64,000 nucleotides of DNA. Origin: an uncultured Paracoccaceae bacterium (GTDB lineage: Bacteria; Pseudomonadota; Alphaproteobacteria; Rhodobacterales; Rhodobacteraceae). The notes beneath the pieces are model-generated. The model saw only the letters and a program-made list of their open reading frames with translations, was not told where the DNA came from and searched no databases. Both the position numbers and the translations under genes were made by a program. Below, one piece after another: positions 1 through 8,263 of this stretch; positions within the stretch are counted from its first letter, which is position 1, and the number at the start of each line of letters is the position of its first letter. The stretch is taken from contig CANNFQ010000012.1 in assembly GCA_947503925.1 (NCBI GenBank), forward strand, positions 1 to 64,000. The letters are read 5' to 3'.

Positions 1-165
1 GATTACAGCCGCACCCAAATGCGTGAGCCGCCAATATTTTCAAACAATCGCGCCACCGTGAAGCATTTGAAACGGAATTGACGTCAAAACAGTATCAACG
101 ACCGGCAGGTTCGGCGTTGCCAAGCCAGAATCGACCTCGTAACTCTGTTCCGACAGGAGGACGTC

Positions 166-810
166 ATGGGCGAAATAATTCTGGTACGTCACGGGCAGGC
201 GAATTCAGGTGCAACCGACGAAGAAAGCTATGACCGGCTGTCTGATCTGGGGCATCAACAGGCCCGCTGGCTTGGGGACTACCTGACAGCGCGCGAAGGG
301 CCGTTTGACAAGGTCATCGCAGGCAGCTTGCGCCGTCACAAGGAAACCGCGGCCGGGATTGGATATACTGATCCGCAGATCGACCCGCGTCTGAACGAGA
401 TGGATTACTTCAATCTGGGTCAGGCGCTAGAAGACGTCCATGGCGTGCCATTTCCCGGCCCCGATGAATTTGCCGCACATGTGCCGCAGGTCATGGAAGC
501 CTGGCACAGGGCCGAAATCATGGGCGTGGAAACCTTTGCATCCTTCGAGGAACGTGTGACAGGCGTTCTGCAAGAAGCCGCCAAGCCGGGTGCGCGGGTG
601 CTTTGCGTGACCTCTGGCGGTGTGATTGGCATGATCATCCGGCATCTGCTTGATCTTGATCCGACCCGCATGGCGCATGTGCTGCTGCCGATCATGAACA
701 GCTCACTTCACCGTGTGCATGTCATCCCGCAAGGGCCGATCCTTGCGGGGTTCAACGCGGTGCCGCATCTTGATCAACCCGACCGGGCGCATGCCCTGAC
801 ACATTACTGA
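166..810 (+). CDS. Histidine phosphatase family protein
   Basis: This is a 214-residue member of the phosphoglycerate-mutase-like histidine phosphatase superfamily. The catalytic RHG motif is at residues 8-10 (LVRHGQAN), where the His becomes phosphorylated. A second basic motif (SLRRHKETA) lies near residue 48, and the second catalytic His region is probably TSGGVIGMII near residue 150. The substrate cannot be told from sequence; these enzymes range from phosphosugar to protein phosphatases. The ATG follows a strong AGGAGG Shine-Dalgarno sequence. The gene is followed 12 bp later by a glutathione-transferase gene on the same strand, so both are probably co-transcribed. The family call is firm and the function is open. 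Confidence 0.85.
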   Translation: MGEIILVRHGQANSGATDEESYDRLSDLGHQQARWLGDYLTAREGPFDKVIAGSLRRHKETAAGIGYTDPQIDPRLNEMDYFNLGQALEDVHGVPFPGPDEFAAHVPQVMEAWHRAEIMGVETFASFEERVTGVLQEAAKPGARVLCVTSGGVIGMIIRHLLDLDPTRMAHVLLPIMNSSLHRVHVIPQGPILAGFNAVPHLDQPDRAHALTHY

Positions 811-822
811 GAGGATATCGTG

Positions 823-1425
823 ATGCTCAGATTGCATTATGCCAAAGGGACGATTTCTGTCGCCGTCGCAATTGCGTTGGAAGAAGTAGGGACAGAATAT
901 GAACCGGTACGGATCGACTTTGCAACCGGCGATCAGACCAAGGATGATTATCGGCTTTTGAACCCCAAGGGCCGTGTGCCCGCGCTGGAGACACCGGACG
1001 GGGTTTTGACCGAGACCGGCAGCCTGTTGGAATATGTGGCGCCGTCATTGGTTCCGTCTGACGAATTTGCTGCAGCAAAGATGCGCGAATTGATGTGTTA
1101 TCTGAATGGCACAATGCATCCGCATCATGCCCATGGGGTCCGGGGTGAACGATGGGCGGATGAAGAAAGCTCTTTTGCCGATATGAAGCGGAAGGTGCCA
1201 GAGCGGATGGCGGATTGTTCGGCCTATCTGGAGGAATATCTGCCAAGCCTGCCATTTCCGATTGGTGATTTGCAGGTGGTGTCCGATGCGTATCTTTACG
1301 TCGTCCTGTCATGGCTGCCGGGCGACGGGGTCGAGATTGCGCATTATCCAACCCTGGCCAAGATCCAGCACAAGATGAATACGCGCCGGTCGGTGCAGGC
1401 GGTTTTTGAAAAGGGCATGATGTGA
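823..1425 (+). CDS. Glutathione S-transferase family protein
   Basis: This 200-residue protein has the two-domain GST layout. The N-terminal thioredoxin-like half runs from LRLHYAKGTISVAVAIALEE to about residue 75. It contains the cis-Pro segment GRVPALE and the glutathione-binding LTETGSLLEY, with the usual Glu-Ser replaced by ETGS. A helical C-terminal domain follows. These proteins conjugate or reduce substrates with glutathione, often in detoxification. The ATG at 823 is preferred over an in-frame GTG at 820 because GAGGAT lies at a good distance. The stop overlaps the start of the next gene (TGATG), which indicates translational coupling with saccharopine dehydrogenase. The substrate is unknown. 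Confidence 0.85.
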   Translation: MLRLHYAKGTISVAVAIALEEVGTEYEPVRIDFATGDQTKDDYRLLNPKGRVPALETPDGVLTETGSLLEYVAPSLVPSDEFAAAKMRELMCYLNGTMHPHHAHGVRGERWADEESSFADMKRKVPERMADCSAYLEEYLPSLPFPIGDLQVVSDAYLYVVLSWLPGDGVEIAHYPTLAKIQHKMNTRRSVQAVFEKGMM

Positions 1426-2474
1426 TGGTGCATCTTTGGGTCCGCGCGGAATCCCGTGCGCATGAGGAACGCGTTGGCATAACCCCGCAAGGGGCTGCCA
1501 AGCTGATTGCGTCTGGTTTTCAGGTGAGTGTCGAAGAAAGCCGTCAGCGGATCCTGCCGATTGCCGACTACGCGGTTGCAGGTTGTGCGATTGCCCCGGA
1601 GTTTTCATGGGTCGATGCGCCGGATGATGCGATTATTTTTGGGCTAAAGGAGTTGCCGGAAAATGGCACGCCCTTGCGCCATCGCCACATCATGTTTGGG
1701 CACGCCTATAAGGGACAACCTGACGGGCAGGTTTTGCTCAGCCGTTTCAGGGCGGGCGGTGGCACATTGCTGGATCTGGAATACCTAACCGATGCGGATG
1801 GCAGGCGCGTTGCCGCCTTTGGCTATTGGGCCGGATATGCCGGTGCCGCTGTTTCGTTGATGTGCTGGATAGCACAGCAGCGAGGTGCGGTTGCTGACGC
1901 AGTAAGGGCCTACCCAAGTGCCAACCACCTGTTGGCAGAACTGCAGCAATCGCTTGTGAGTTTGGGCACGCAACGCCCGACTGCGCTGATTATCGGGGCC
2001 CTAGGCCGTGTGGGTGCCGGAGCGGCGGATCTGTGTCATGCCATGGGTGTGGCAACAACGAAATGGGATATGGCAGAGACGGCATCCGGTGGGCCGTTTC
2101 CCGAGGTTTTGGCCCATGATATCTTTCTGAATTGCATTCTGGCCCGTCCGGGCACGCCTGTCTTTGTCCCTGCCAGCGCAAAAACCGCTATGCGTGATCT
2201 ATCGGTGATTGGGGATATTGCCTGTGACCCGGATAGCGATTTTTCACCGATCAAGGTTTATGACCGGACCACCACATGGGATGAACCTGCCTTGCGGGTG
2301 CATGACCAGCCGGTGCTGGATGTGACAGCGATTGATAATCTGCCGTCGATGTTGCCGGCGGAAAGCAGCGAGGATTTTGCCGCGCAATTGCTGCCGCATC
2401 TTCTGACGCTGGACGCTTTGCATGACGGTGTTTGGGGGCGTGCGCGGGTCTGCTTTGAAAGGGCGATGGGTTAA
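1425..2474 (+). CDS. Saccharopine dehydrogenase (NAD+, L-lysine-forming type)
   Basis: This 349-residue protein resembles the fungal LYS1-type saccharopine dehydrogenase, which interconverts saccharopine with lysine and 2-oxoglutarate using NAD. It has an alanine-dehydrogenase-like N-terminal domain (RAESRAHEERVGITPQGA, with basic residues that bind substrate) and a nucleotide-binding Rossmann segment (ALIIGALGRVGAGAADLC, near residue 190). Bacteria normally make lysine through diaminopimelate, so a role in lysine breakdown is more likely than biosynthesis; this is inference. An in-frame GTG lies one codon upstream. The ATG at 1425 overlaps the stop of the GST gene and has AAAGGG ahead of it. 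A short palindrome overlaps the stop codon. Confidence 0.85.
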   Translation: MVHLWVRAESRAHEERVGITPQGAAKLIASGFQVSVEESRQRILPIADYAVAGCAIAPEFSWVDAPDDAIIFGLKELPENGTPLRHRHIMFGHAYKGQPDGQVLLSRFRAGGGTLLDLEYLTDADGRRVAAFGYWAGYAGAAVSLMCWIAQQRGAVADAVRAYPSANHLLAELQQSLVSLGTQRPTALIIGALGRVGAGAADLCHAMGVATTKWDMAETASGGPFPEVLAHDIFLNCILARPGTPVFVPASAKTAMRDLSVIGDIACDPDSDFSPIKVYDRTTTWDEPALRVHDQPVLDVTAIDNLPSMLPAESSEDFAAQLLPHLLTLDALHDGVWGRARVCFERAMG

Positions 2475-2482
2475 AACCCATC
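2465..2482. terminator. Possible bidirectional terminator hairpin
   Basis: An 18-bp perfect palindrome (GATGGGTT, AA, AACCCATC) spans the stop codon of the saccharopine dehydrogenase gene and the short convergent gap to the DUF3775 gene. It could stop transcription in both directions. There is no clear T-tract and the loop is very small, so this is weak. Confidence 0.35.
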
Positions 2483-2489
2483 TTACGTC

Positions 2490-2816
2490 TTAGGTCGGTC
2501 GGTAAAGATCATCTTCGGCAGCATTTGCGTCCACCCCCAGTGCCTCTAATCCCGCCTCCAGATGGTCGGACAGATGTGGTGACCCTTTCAGATATTCTGC
2601 CGTAGGCACTGTGGCCTCACGCGTGGCCGTATCTATGGCCTCGCTGATATCTTCTGGTTCAAAGCTACCCCGCCCGATCCAGAAGACCGCGACCAGACCG
2701 GCCTGTTCGTCTTCGTTCAGGCGTTCCACAAACGCATCGAATTCATTTTCTGCGCGGTCGAGTTCGCGGGCGAGGATGATCACCTCGGCAATTTTGTCGG
2801 CTGTGATAGGTAGCAT
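2490..2816 (-). CDS. DUF3775 domain-containing protein
   Basis: This 108-residue acidic protein matches my recollection of the DUF3775 family, which is common in Rhodobacterales and has no known function. The pattern is an N-terminal helix (ITADKIAEVIILARELD), then LNEDEQAGLVAVFWIGRGSFEPEDI, and a C-terminal HLSDHLEAGLEALG helix. No signal peptide, membrane segment or catalytic motif is visible, so it is probably a small cytoplasmic helical protein. The gene stands alone and converges with the saccharopine dehydrogenase gene across 15 bp. The start has AGGAGG-like bases just upstream (reverse complement of CCTCCTGTTG). Confidence 0.75.
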   Translation of the reverse strand: MLPITADKIAEVIILARELDRAENEFDAFVERLNEDEQAGLVAVFWIGRGSFEPEDISEAIDTATREATVPTAEYLKGSPHLSDHLEAGLEALGVDANAAEDDLYRPT

Positions 2817-2897
2817 GGGTATGTCCTCCTGTTGAGCGCAACATGAGGCAGTTTAGCAGGATAGGCTTTGATCTGGCGCAAATAAGATATGCTGCGC

Positions 2898-3635
2898 CTA
2901 TCCCGCCCCAAACAATCGGTAATACATCCAGTCCGGCATGAATTGCGACAGCCGGAACACCCAAGAAAACACCATCGGGAAGCTTTTCTTGAACCCGTCA
3001 GTGTTCATATGCTCAAAAACTTCCTTTGCCGCATCTTCGGGCGACATAATGAACGGCATATTGAAATCATTCTTTTCGGTCAGTCGCGTCTTGATGAAGC
3101 CTGGATTGATCAATTGCACCTCAATCGGAGAAGTCCGCAGATCGGCCTGCATGGATTCAGCCAGTGACATCATACCAGCCTTGGAAGAGCAGTAGCCTAT
3201 GGCACCGGGTAGCCCCCGAAAACCAGAGAGTGATCCGACCAGTACGATATGACCTGCGTTTTTGGTGACCATATCCTTGATCACTGATCCAACGACGCGG
3301 GACGCACCAAGGAAATTGACCTCGCCCATCATGTCGGCTTTTTCATTGTCCCATTCCTGCGCTTTCATGGGCCAATAGACGCCAGCCAGATAGACAACCC
3401 CATCAAGTTCACCGGCTTCGACGGCAGCTTTTTCGACAGCGGCACGATCAGCCACGTCAACAGGGATGTATGAGGCCTTGCCGGGGAGTTCGTCGACCAG
3501 TTCTTTCAACCGGTCTTCGGATCTGGCGGAAACGATGACCTCGGCCCCCGCACGGCTGAGACAAAACGCAACTTCGCGGCCTAGCCCCTCGCTTGCGCCG
3601 ACAAGCCAATAGCGTTTCCCCTGCCAATTCTTCAC
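2898..3635 (-). CDS. Short-chain dehydrogenase/reductase (SDR), last gene of the RpoE-linked operon
   Basis: This classical SDR oxidoreductase has 245 residues. The cofactor loop reads VGASEGLGR (a TGxxxGxG variant) near residue 11, and the catalytic Tyr-Lys pair is in YCSSKAGM near residue 155. The GTG start at 3635 is chosen because it lies one base after the upstream stop (TAATGTG), follows AGGGGA, and puts the Rossmann fold at the usual distance; the longer frame adds an unlikely N-terminus. It is the last of five same-strand genes divergent from rpoE-chrR. In Rhodobacter sphaeroides an SDR holds the same place (RSP_1087, from memory), so a role in the singlet-oxygen or lipid response is inferred. 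The substrate is unknown. Confidence 0.85.
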   Translation of the reverse strand: MKNWQGKRYWLVGASEGLGREVAFCLSRAGAEVIVSARSEDRLKELVDELPGKASYIPVDVADRAAVEKAAVEAGELDGVVYLAGVYWPMKAQEWDNEKADMMGEVNFLGASRVVGSVIKDMVTKNAGHIVLVGSLSGFRGLPGAIGYCSSKAGMMSLAESMQADLRTSPIEVQLINPGFIKTRLTEKNDFNMPFIMSPEDAAKEVFEHMNTDGFKKSFPMVFSWVFRLSQFMPDWMYYRLFGAG

Positions 3636-3636
3636 A

Positions 3637-4209
3637 TTATTCCCCTGCGTATGCTTGGTCGCGGGGCCGCATGGTCGCGACCATCTCGGCAACCTTGATC
3701 CCGAATTTGCGGAACTGGCTACGGTTCATGATTGACCCGTTGGACATCAGATACATCCAGTCAGTGACGTCAAGCGCATGCCCGCCTGCATCCTCTGTCA
3801 GTTTGATGCGGTAGTTCAGTAGAACGGCTGACCCGTCCTGCCGACCGTGGCCCGCACCAACCACATCGGGTGCTTCGGCCTTGATAGATCCGTCATTTGA
3901 CAGCGTAAGCGTCCAGACGCGGTCCTGTTCATTACCGCTGTCGTAGTAAAATTTTTCGACCATGGTGCCGACATTGCCATTCCAGGTTGCCTCAAAATCG
4001 GCCACGAAACGAGAGGTCACGCGACCTGTTGGTCCGTAGATCACGCCTTCGCAGACTATTGGCCCCTGAAATCGTTCCCGGATGTCAAAGATCGGACCGT
4101 CAGCATAGTCGTCAGACCGTTGTGCCCAGAAGGATACATAGCGTTCCTTGCAAAATACGGCCAGCGCCGTGATGGCCGCGCCAATGAGAATGTAGGTGAT
4201 AAACGACAT
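3637..4209 (-). CDS. DUF3833 domain-containing protein
   Basis: This 190-residue protein has an N-terminal membrane anchor (residues 4-20). The DUF3833 signature follows: a segment like FDIRERFQGPIVCEGVIYGPTGRV, then the FVADFEATWNG, FYYDSGNEQDRVWTLTL and DWMYLMSNGSIMNRSQFRKFGIKVAE patterns. The family has no proven activity; its members occur beside DUF1365, cyclopropane-synthase-like and SDR genes. It is the fourth gene of the operon divergent from rpoE-chrR, three bases downstream of the MFS stop codon. A lipocalin-like lipid-binding role has been suggested for such proteins, but that is not shown here. Confidence 0.8.
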   Translation of the reverse strand: MSFITYILIGAAITALAVFCKERYVSFWAQRSDDYADGPIFDIRERFQGPIVCEGVIYGPTGRVTSRFVADFEATWNGNVGTMVEKFYYDSGNEQDRVWTLTLSNDGSIKAEAPDVVGAGHGRQDGSAVLLNYRIKLTEDAGGHALDVTDWMYLMSNGSIMNRSQFRKFGIKVAEMVATMRPRDQAYAGE

Positions 4210-4212
4210 CGT

Positions 4213-5439
4213 TTATTCCTCAAGTTTTGTGGCGACCAGCAGGCCGATTGCCACAAGTTTCAACAAAGACGGCACCAGGGCATAAAGCACCGTCAACGTG
4301 TTTAATGCCGCGTCGGGCAAGTCTGTTCCCCCGGCGTCAAATCCGGACCGTTCCAAAAGTGGCAGTAAAACCACCGCAGCGAAGGCCAGGGTGAACTTGT
4401 TCACCAAGGTCCAAAGCCCGAACCCCTGACCCCCATTGGGCGAGATTGCGGCCATCCGCTTTGCAAACATTGCGGGCAGAAGGGTAAGGTCCGCTCCGAT
4501 CGTTGCTCCACTTAATACGCAGACAATCCCAAAAGGGATCACATCGCCGGTCGATAAAGTGAGCGTGTATCCAAATGACGCAATGGCGAGCACCATTGCT
4601 GTCAGTAAAACGGGCTTTTCGCCAAAGCGCCGGGCAAGTGCCGACCAGACCGGAGAGGAGATCGCCGCCGCCAGAAAAAACAGCACCAGTAGCGCTCCTT
4701 CCCAACCGGCTGCGCCCAAGCGGCTTTCGACGTAAAACAGAAATAGTGTGCTGGACACGGCCAAGGGCGTGGCATTCACAAGCGCCAGGATCAGCAGTTT
4801 GCGTGCTGTTGGGTCTGCGACAATTTCGCCGACCCTTGCGGGTTCTTGCCGGACCCGCCCCTTCCATTCCGGCCACATGAAAAGGGCAGCAACGATCGTT
4901 GCCGCCGCAAAGCCATATGCAAACGCAGCGAACGGGTCGGCCACAACGCCAATCAGCGCGGTTGGTATCACAGCGGCGATGCAAACCCCTAGCAGCGCCC
5001 CACTCTCACGCCAGGCGGCCAATCGTACATGTCCTTGCGGGCTGTCCCCGGCCTTGCTGACGCCTTGCGCATAGAAATTGATCGTTAGAAAGCTGAAAGC
5101 GGTGAACAGCCCGGTCACGGTCAACCCGAACCACCAGATCGGATCAATTGGGGGGGCAACTGCAAAAAGACCAATCATCGAAACGGCCAAAAGGCCCGCT
5201 GTCAGTGTGATGAACAGCTTCTTGCCAGCTGTCAGTCTTTCGCTGATCCAGCCAAGTAACGGGTCTTGGACGACATCGAACAGCCGCAATCCAAATAGGA
5301 CTGCTCCAAGCGCTGTCAGGCTGACGCCAAATGTGTCCGCATAATATTTCGGGGCATAGATATATATCGGCAGCCCTGCCCCCGACAAAACAGCGGCAAA
5401 ACCAGAATAGGCTGGCAGCCGCTCTTTCAGGGCTGTCAT
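4213..5439 (-). CDS. MFS transporter, GPH (sodium/melibiose-like) type
   Basis: This 408-residue polytopic protein has about twelve hydrophobic segments. The GPH-family motif is near the N-terminus (GLRLFDVVQDPLLGWISER), where the Asp residues normally sit at the cation site. The ATG at 5439 overlaps the stop of the DUF1365 gene by four bases (ATGA), which fixes the start; the longer open frame upstream is not used. The transporter is the third gene of the operon divergent from rpoE-chrR. Its neighbours act on lipids, so it may move a lipid-derived molecule rather than a sugar, but the substrate cannot be read from sequence. Confidence 0.85.
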   Translation of the reverse strand: MTALKERLPAYSGFAAVLSGAGLPIYIYAPKYYADTFGVSLTALGAVLFGLRLFDVVQDPLLGWISERLTAGKKLFITLTAGLLAVSMIGLFAVAPPIDPIWWFGLTVTGLFTAFSFLTINFYAQGVSKAGDSPQGHVRLAAWRESGALLGVCIAAVIPTALIGVVADPFAAFAYGFAAATIVAALFMWPEWKGRVRQEPARVGEIVADPTARKLLILALVNATPLAVSSTLFLFYVESRLGAAGWEGALLVLFFLAAAISSPVWSALARRFGEKPVLLTAMVLAIASFGYTLTLSTGDVIPFGIVCVLSGATIGADLTLLPAMFAKRMAAISPNGGQGFGLWTLVNKFTLAFAAVVLLPLLERSGFDAGGTDLPDAALNTLTVLYALVPSLLKLVAIGLLVATKLEE

Positions 5440-6194
5440 CTGCTGACCTCTTCGGTTGGTGGCGCTGGTTGTGATCGGAATGTCGCGCCCTTGAACCAGA
5501 GCTTCAACGCCTGCCAATGGATCAGGGTCAGGACCCGGCGCGATCCGAAAGGGCGCCGGATTGCTGCATGAAGAATGGATCGGTTAGTGATCGGCTTGCG
5601 CGGGCCGGCAAGGGTTGCGATCAATCCACCATTTCCGCGTGAATAGTCGATCCAGATGCCTATTTCATCTTGCTGAATGTCAAACCGAAATGTGTATCCA
5701 CCTTCGATCGGTTGGAAAGGTGACACATGCATCAATTTCTGGGCCGAGATTGTTTCGGCCTTGGTGATCCTTCGCCCATCCTCGTGCCGACACAGGTATG
5801 AATGTCTGTCGCCAAATGTATTTGTCACTTCGGCGATCACGCAACGCAGCGAATCTTCGCTGTCGTAACAAAGCCAGAACGATACGGGATTAAAGACATG
5901 TCCCAACAGGCGCGGTTGCGCCAAGAGTATCACCCGGGCCGGTTGCGGAACATCGTAAGCTTTCAGAATTTCGCGGACCCATGCGGCCCCACGCCCCTGT
6001 TTTGGTGGGCCGCCGTGGTCAGTGTCCTGTAGTGACATCAGGTTGCCTGCGTTTCGCGCAAACAAAGCCGGGCCGTTCACCGCCGCCTCTGCATCAACCA
6101 ACACATAGTCGATAGAGTACCGAAAGGCGTTCTTGGTGGCACCGCGGCGGCCGTGATATGTTTCGGCCGCGATATGTTCAATTCGACTGGTCAC
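5436..6194 (-). CDS. DUF1365 domain-containing protein
   Basis: This 252-residue protein carries the DUF1365 hallmarks: an N-terminal HGRRGATKNAFRYSIDYVLVD, the central LGHVFNPVSFWLCYD, and FGDRHSYLC. The family is encoded beside flavin amine oxidases and cyclopropane-fatty-acid-synthase-like genes in many bacteria. Its chemistry is not established to my knowledge. The start codon is GTG and overlaps the preceding gene's stop by four bases (GTGA), so the two are translationally coupled. It is the second gene of the operon divergent from rpoE-chrR. No cyclopropane-synthase gene lies next to it here. Confidence 0.85.
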   Translation of the reverse strand: MTSRIEHIAAETYHGRRGATKNAFRYSIDYVLVDAEAAVNGPALFARNAGNLMSLQDTDHGGPPKQGRGAAWVREILKAYDVPQPARVILLAQPRLLGHVFNPVSFWLCYDSEDSLRCVIAEVTNTFGDRHSYLCRHEDGRRITKAETISAQKLMHVSPFQPIEGGYTFRFDIQQDEIGIWIDYSRGNGGLIATLAGPRKPITNRSILHAAIRRPFGSRRVLTLIHWQALKLWFKGATFRSQPAPPTEEVSR

Positions 6195-7507
6195 TCTGCC
6201 GCAACATCAAGCCGTTCGACGGCGTTCAGTGCATGGACAACGTCAAGCGCACTGGAAAGCCCGTCTTCGTGAAAGCCGTTTTTCATCCACGCGCCGCAGA
6301 ACCATGTTCTGTTTGATCCGTTCATGGCGATGGCGGCCTCCTGTGCGGCAAGTGCTTCCAAATCATAGACCGGATGGCGTAGTGTCACCTCGTCCCAGAT
6401 CAGGTCGTCCCGTATCGGGCGTTTGGAATTCAGTGTGACCATCAGGTCCTCGGCCTGCAACCACGGTTGCAACGAATTCATCCAATAGGTCAGGTCAATT
6501 TCTCCGCCGCGACAATCGTTATCCTCGGAATAGATCCAGGATGACCAGACCTGCCGCCGCTTCGGCATAACGGATGTATCGGAGTGAAGGACGACTTTGT
6601 TGGGCTGGTAACGGACCGCGCCTAAAACTGATTGCTCCACCGCTGTGGGGTCAGACAAGAGCCGCAGCGTGTCATCAGAATGCGTGGCAAAGATGACTTC
6701 GTCGAACATCTCCCACTCGCCGCCATATGCTTTCACCTCAACCCCCACCGGGCCGCGTCGCACGCCGCGCACAGGGCTTCCCAGCCGCATATCGACACCA
6801 CGGCGGAACATATCCTGACCCAGCCGTGTCACATATTGCTGTGATCCGCCCTTGACGGTGTACCACTGGTGCTGCCCAGTTGCGCCGAGAAGCGCGTGAT
6901 TGTCGAAGAACTTCATCAACGCATATGCCGGAAAGTCGAGTATTTTTTCCTTCGGCGTTGACCAGATTGCGCCAGAGAATGGCAGCAGGTAGTGATCACG
7001 AAAGAAATCGCTCAGGTTCAGCTTGGCCAGCAGCCCGGCGATAGTAAGGGTTTCATCCTGACTCGCCGCCAACCCTTTTGCGTTAAACCGCATGATGTCG
7101 CGGATCATTCGCAGGAATTTTGGGCTGACTGCATTGCGTCGCTGGGCGAACAGGGCGTCCAGACTGGTCAGCGCATATTCCATTTTTCCCCCATCAAAGG
7201 ATGCACCAAAGCTCATGTTGCTTTTGACAACGGGGACATCAAGATATTCGAAGAGGGCGGTAAGGTTGGGGTAGTTGGCATAGTTGAAAACAATGAAACC
7301 GGTATCAACCTGCTGATCGCCATTGTGCCCGGCCATACGGGTGCGGGCGTGCCCGCCCAGTCGTTTTTCCGCTTCAAACAATGTGACGCGGTGATCCTTG
7401 GCCAAAGCATGTGCAGCACCCATGCCTGAAATGCCCGCGCCGATAACCGCGACATGGCGGGGGGCGGATGTAGTTGTTTCAAAAGGCATTCCTTGCTGCT
7501 CCATCAT
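6191..7507 (-). CDS. FAD-dependent oxidoreductase, flavin amine oxidase type (RSP_1091-like)
   Basis: This 438-residue flavoprotein starts with a dinucleotide-binding fold (VAVIGAGISGMGAAHALA, then a Glu ending the second strand and LGGHARTR), typical of the amine-oxidase/phytoene-desaturase superfamily. It is the first gene of the operon divergent from rpoE-chrR. From memory, the gene in this place in Rhodobacter sphaeroides (RSP_1091) is annotated as a cyclopropane fatty acid synthesis flavin amine oxidase, belongs to the RpoE regulon, and is needed for furan fatty acid formation. A fatty-acyl oxidation role here is inferred. The start at 7507 has AAAGGA upstream; an in-frame ATG at 7489 is an alternative if the candidate promoter abutting that site is real. 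Confidence 0.85.
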   Translation of the reverse strand: MMEQQGMPFETTTSAPRHVAVIGAGISGMGAAHALAKDHRVTLFEAEKRLGGHARTRMAGHNGDQQVDTGFIVFNYANYPNLTALFEYLDVPVVKSNMSFGASFDGGKMEYALTSLDALFAQRRNAVSPKFLRMIRDIMRFNAKGLAASQDETLTIAGLLAKLNLSDFFRDHYLLPFSGAIWSTPKEKILDFPAYALMKFFDNHALLGATGQHQWYTVKGGSQQYVTRLGQDMFRRGVDMRLGSPVRGVRRGPVGVEVKAYGGEWEMFDEVIFATHSDDTLRLLSDPTAVEQSVLGAVRYQPNKVVLHSDTSVMPKRRQVWSSWIYSEDNDCRGGEIDLTYWMNSLQPWLQAEDLMVTLNSKRPIRDDLIWDEVTLRHPVYDLEALAAQEAAIAMNGSNRTWFCGAWMKNGFHEDGLSSALDVVHALNAVERLDVAAE

Positions 7508-7520
7508 TTTGTCGTCCTTT

Positions 7521-7550
7521 CTGCTACGTAGCGCGTCATCAGACAGATCA
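7521..7550 (-). promoter_or_regulatory. Candidate RpoE-type promoter for the oxidoreductase operon
   Basis: Reading the minus strand, TGATCT is followed after 18 bases by TAGCAG. This matches the layout of the opposite promoter of rpoE (TGATC, 18 bases, TA). The -10 element abuts the Shine-Dalgarno site of the 7507 start. A transcript from here would therefore either be nearly leaderless or use the ATG at 7489, which lowers confidence. Confidence 0.4.
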
Positions 7551-7572
7551 CAGGAAAAATCTTCACTCTGCG

Positions 7573-7602
7573 TGATCCAGTTACGATTTGCGCCCGTAAC
7601 AA
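7573..7602 (+). promoter_or_regulatory. Candidate autoregulated RpoE promoter upstream of rpoE-chrR
   Basis: TGATCC at 7573-7578 is followed, after 18 bases, by TAACAA at 7597-7602. TGATC is, as I recall, the core -35 element of promoters used by Rhodobacter sphaeroides RpoE, which controls its own gene. Transcription would begin near 7609, about 100 bases before the chosen GTG start of rpoE. This argues against the longer frame starting at 7607. Confidence 0.55.
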
Positions 7603-7711
7603 GAACATGTTGACGGAAATAGCAGCTCTTTCAAAAGCGGATGCGCCGGGCTTTGCGCATGTCTATAAGACGAGTGAGTTAACGTTGTGTCGCATTGCGG
7701 GGGCTGAGGAC

Positions 7712-8263
7712 GTGAAGACTGAGCAACTGTCCAAACGCATGGCTTGGGTGTCCCAAGTCAGTGCAGTGCGTGACGGTAAAGACAAGGCTGCTTTTGCAGA
7801 GCTTTTTGGTTATTTCGCGCCGCGCGTGAAGTCGTTTTTGATGAAGTCGGGGGCCAGCCCGGATCTGGCAGAAGAATGTACGCAGGAGGTTATGGCGACC
7901 CTTTGGAACAAGGCCCATATGTTCGATCCGACCAAGGCGAGTGTATCCACATGGATTTTCACAATCGCCCGAAATCGAAAGATTGATCTGCTGCGTAAAC
8001 AGCGGCGGCCTGAGCCCGAGGATTTGCCATGGGGCCCGGAGCCGGAGCCGGATCAGGCCGAGGCGTTGGAACTGCAACAAGAAACAGAACAATTGGGTGA
8101 GGCGCTTGCGACATTACCGCCCGAACAAAGGAAACTGATCGAAAAAGCCTATTTTGGTGATTTGAGCCATAGCGAGATCGCCGCAGAAACGGGCCTGCCG
8201 CTGGGCACGATCAAATCGAGAATAAGGTTGGCGCTGGAACGTTTGCGCCACGCAATGAAATGA
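7712..8263 (+). CDS. rpoE: ECF sigma factor, RpoE type (singlet-oxygen response)
   Basis: This 183-residue ECF sigma factor has region 2 (FGYFAPRVKSFLMKSGASPDLAEE and FDPTKASVSTWIFTIARNRKIDLLRKQ) and region 4 (LSHSEIAAETGLPLGTIKSRIRLALERLR, a helix-turn-helix). A proline-rich linker, RPEPEDLPWGPEPEPDQAEAL, joins them and is, from memory, nearly identical to that of Rhodobacter sphaeroides RpoE. The GTG at 7712 follows CTGAGGAC and matches the family length; the open frame reaching to 7607 would start before the likely transcription start. The stop overlaps the chrR start (ATGA), so sigma and anti-sigma are made together. ChrR is expected to hold it inactive until singlet oxygen or similar stress. 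Confidence 0.92.
   Translation: MKTEQLSKRMAWVSQVSAVRDGKDKAAFAELFGYFAPRVKSFLMKSGASPDLAEECTQEVMATLWNKAHMFDPTKASVSTWIFTIARNRKIDLLRKQRRPEPEDLPWGPEPEPDQAEALELQQETEQLGEALATLPPEQRKLIEKAYFGDLSHSEIAAETGLPLGTIKSRIRLALERLRHAMK

Noticed and set aside
1-165. Open frame of 26 codons from base 1 to a TGA at 79-81, perhaps the 3' end of a + gene
   Set aside because: It is too short to recognise, and no ribosome or terminator signal supports it. The rest of the stretch up to 165 is a leader with a good ribosome site for the phosphatase gene.
7607-7711. N-terminal extension of the RpoE frame to an ATG at 7607
   Set aside because: The candidate -10 element ends at 7602, so the ATG would sit at or before the transcript start. 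The GTG at 7712 has a ribosome site and matches the family length.
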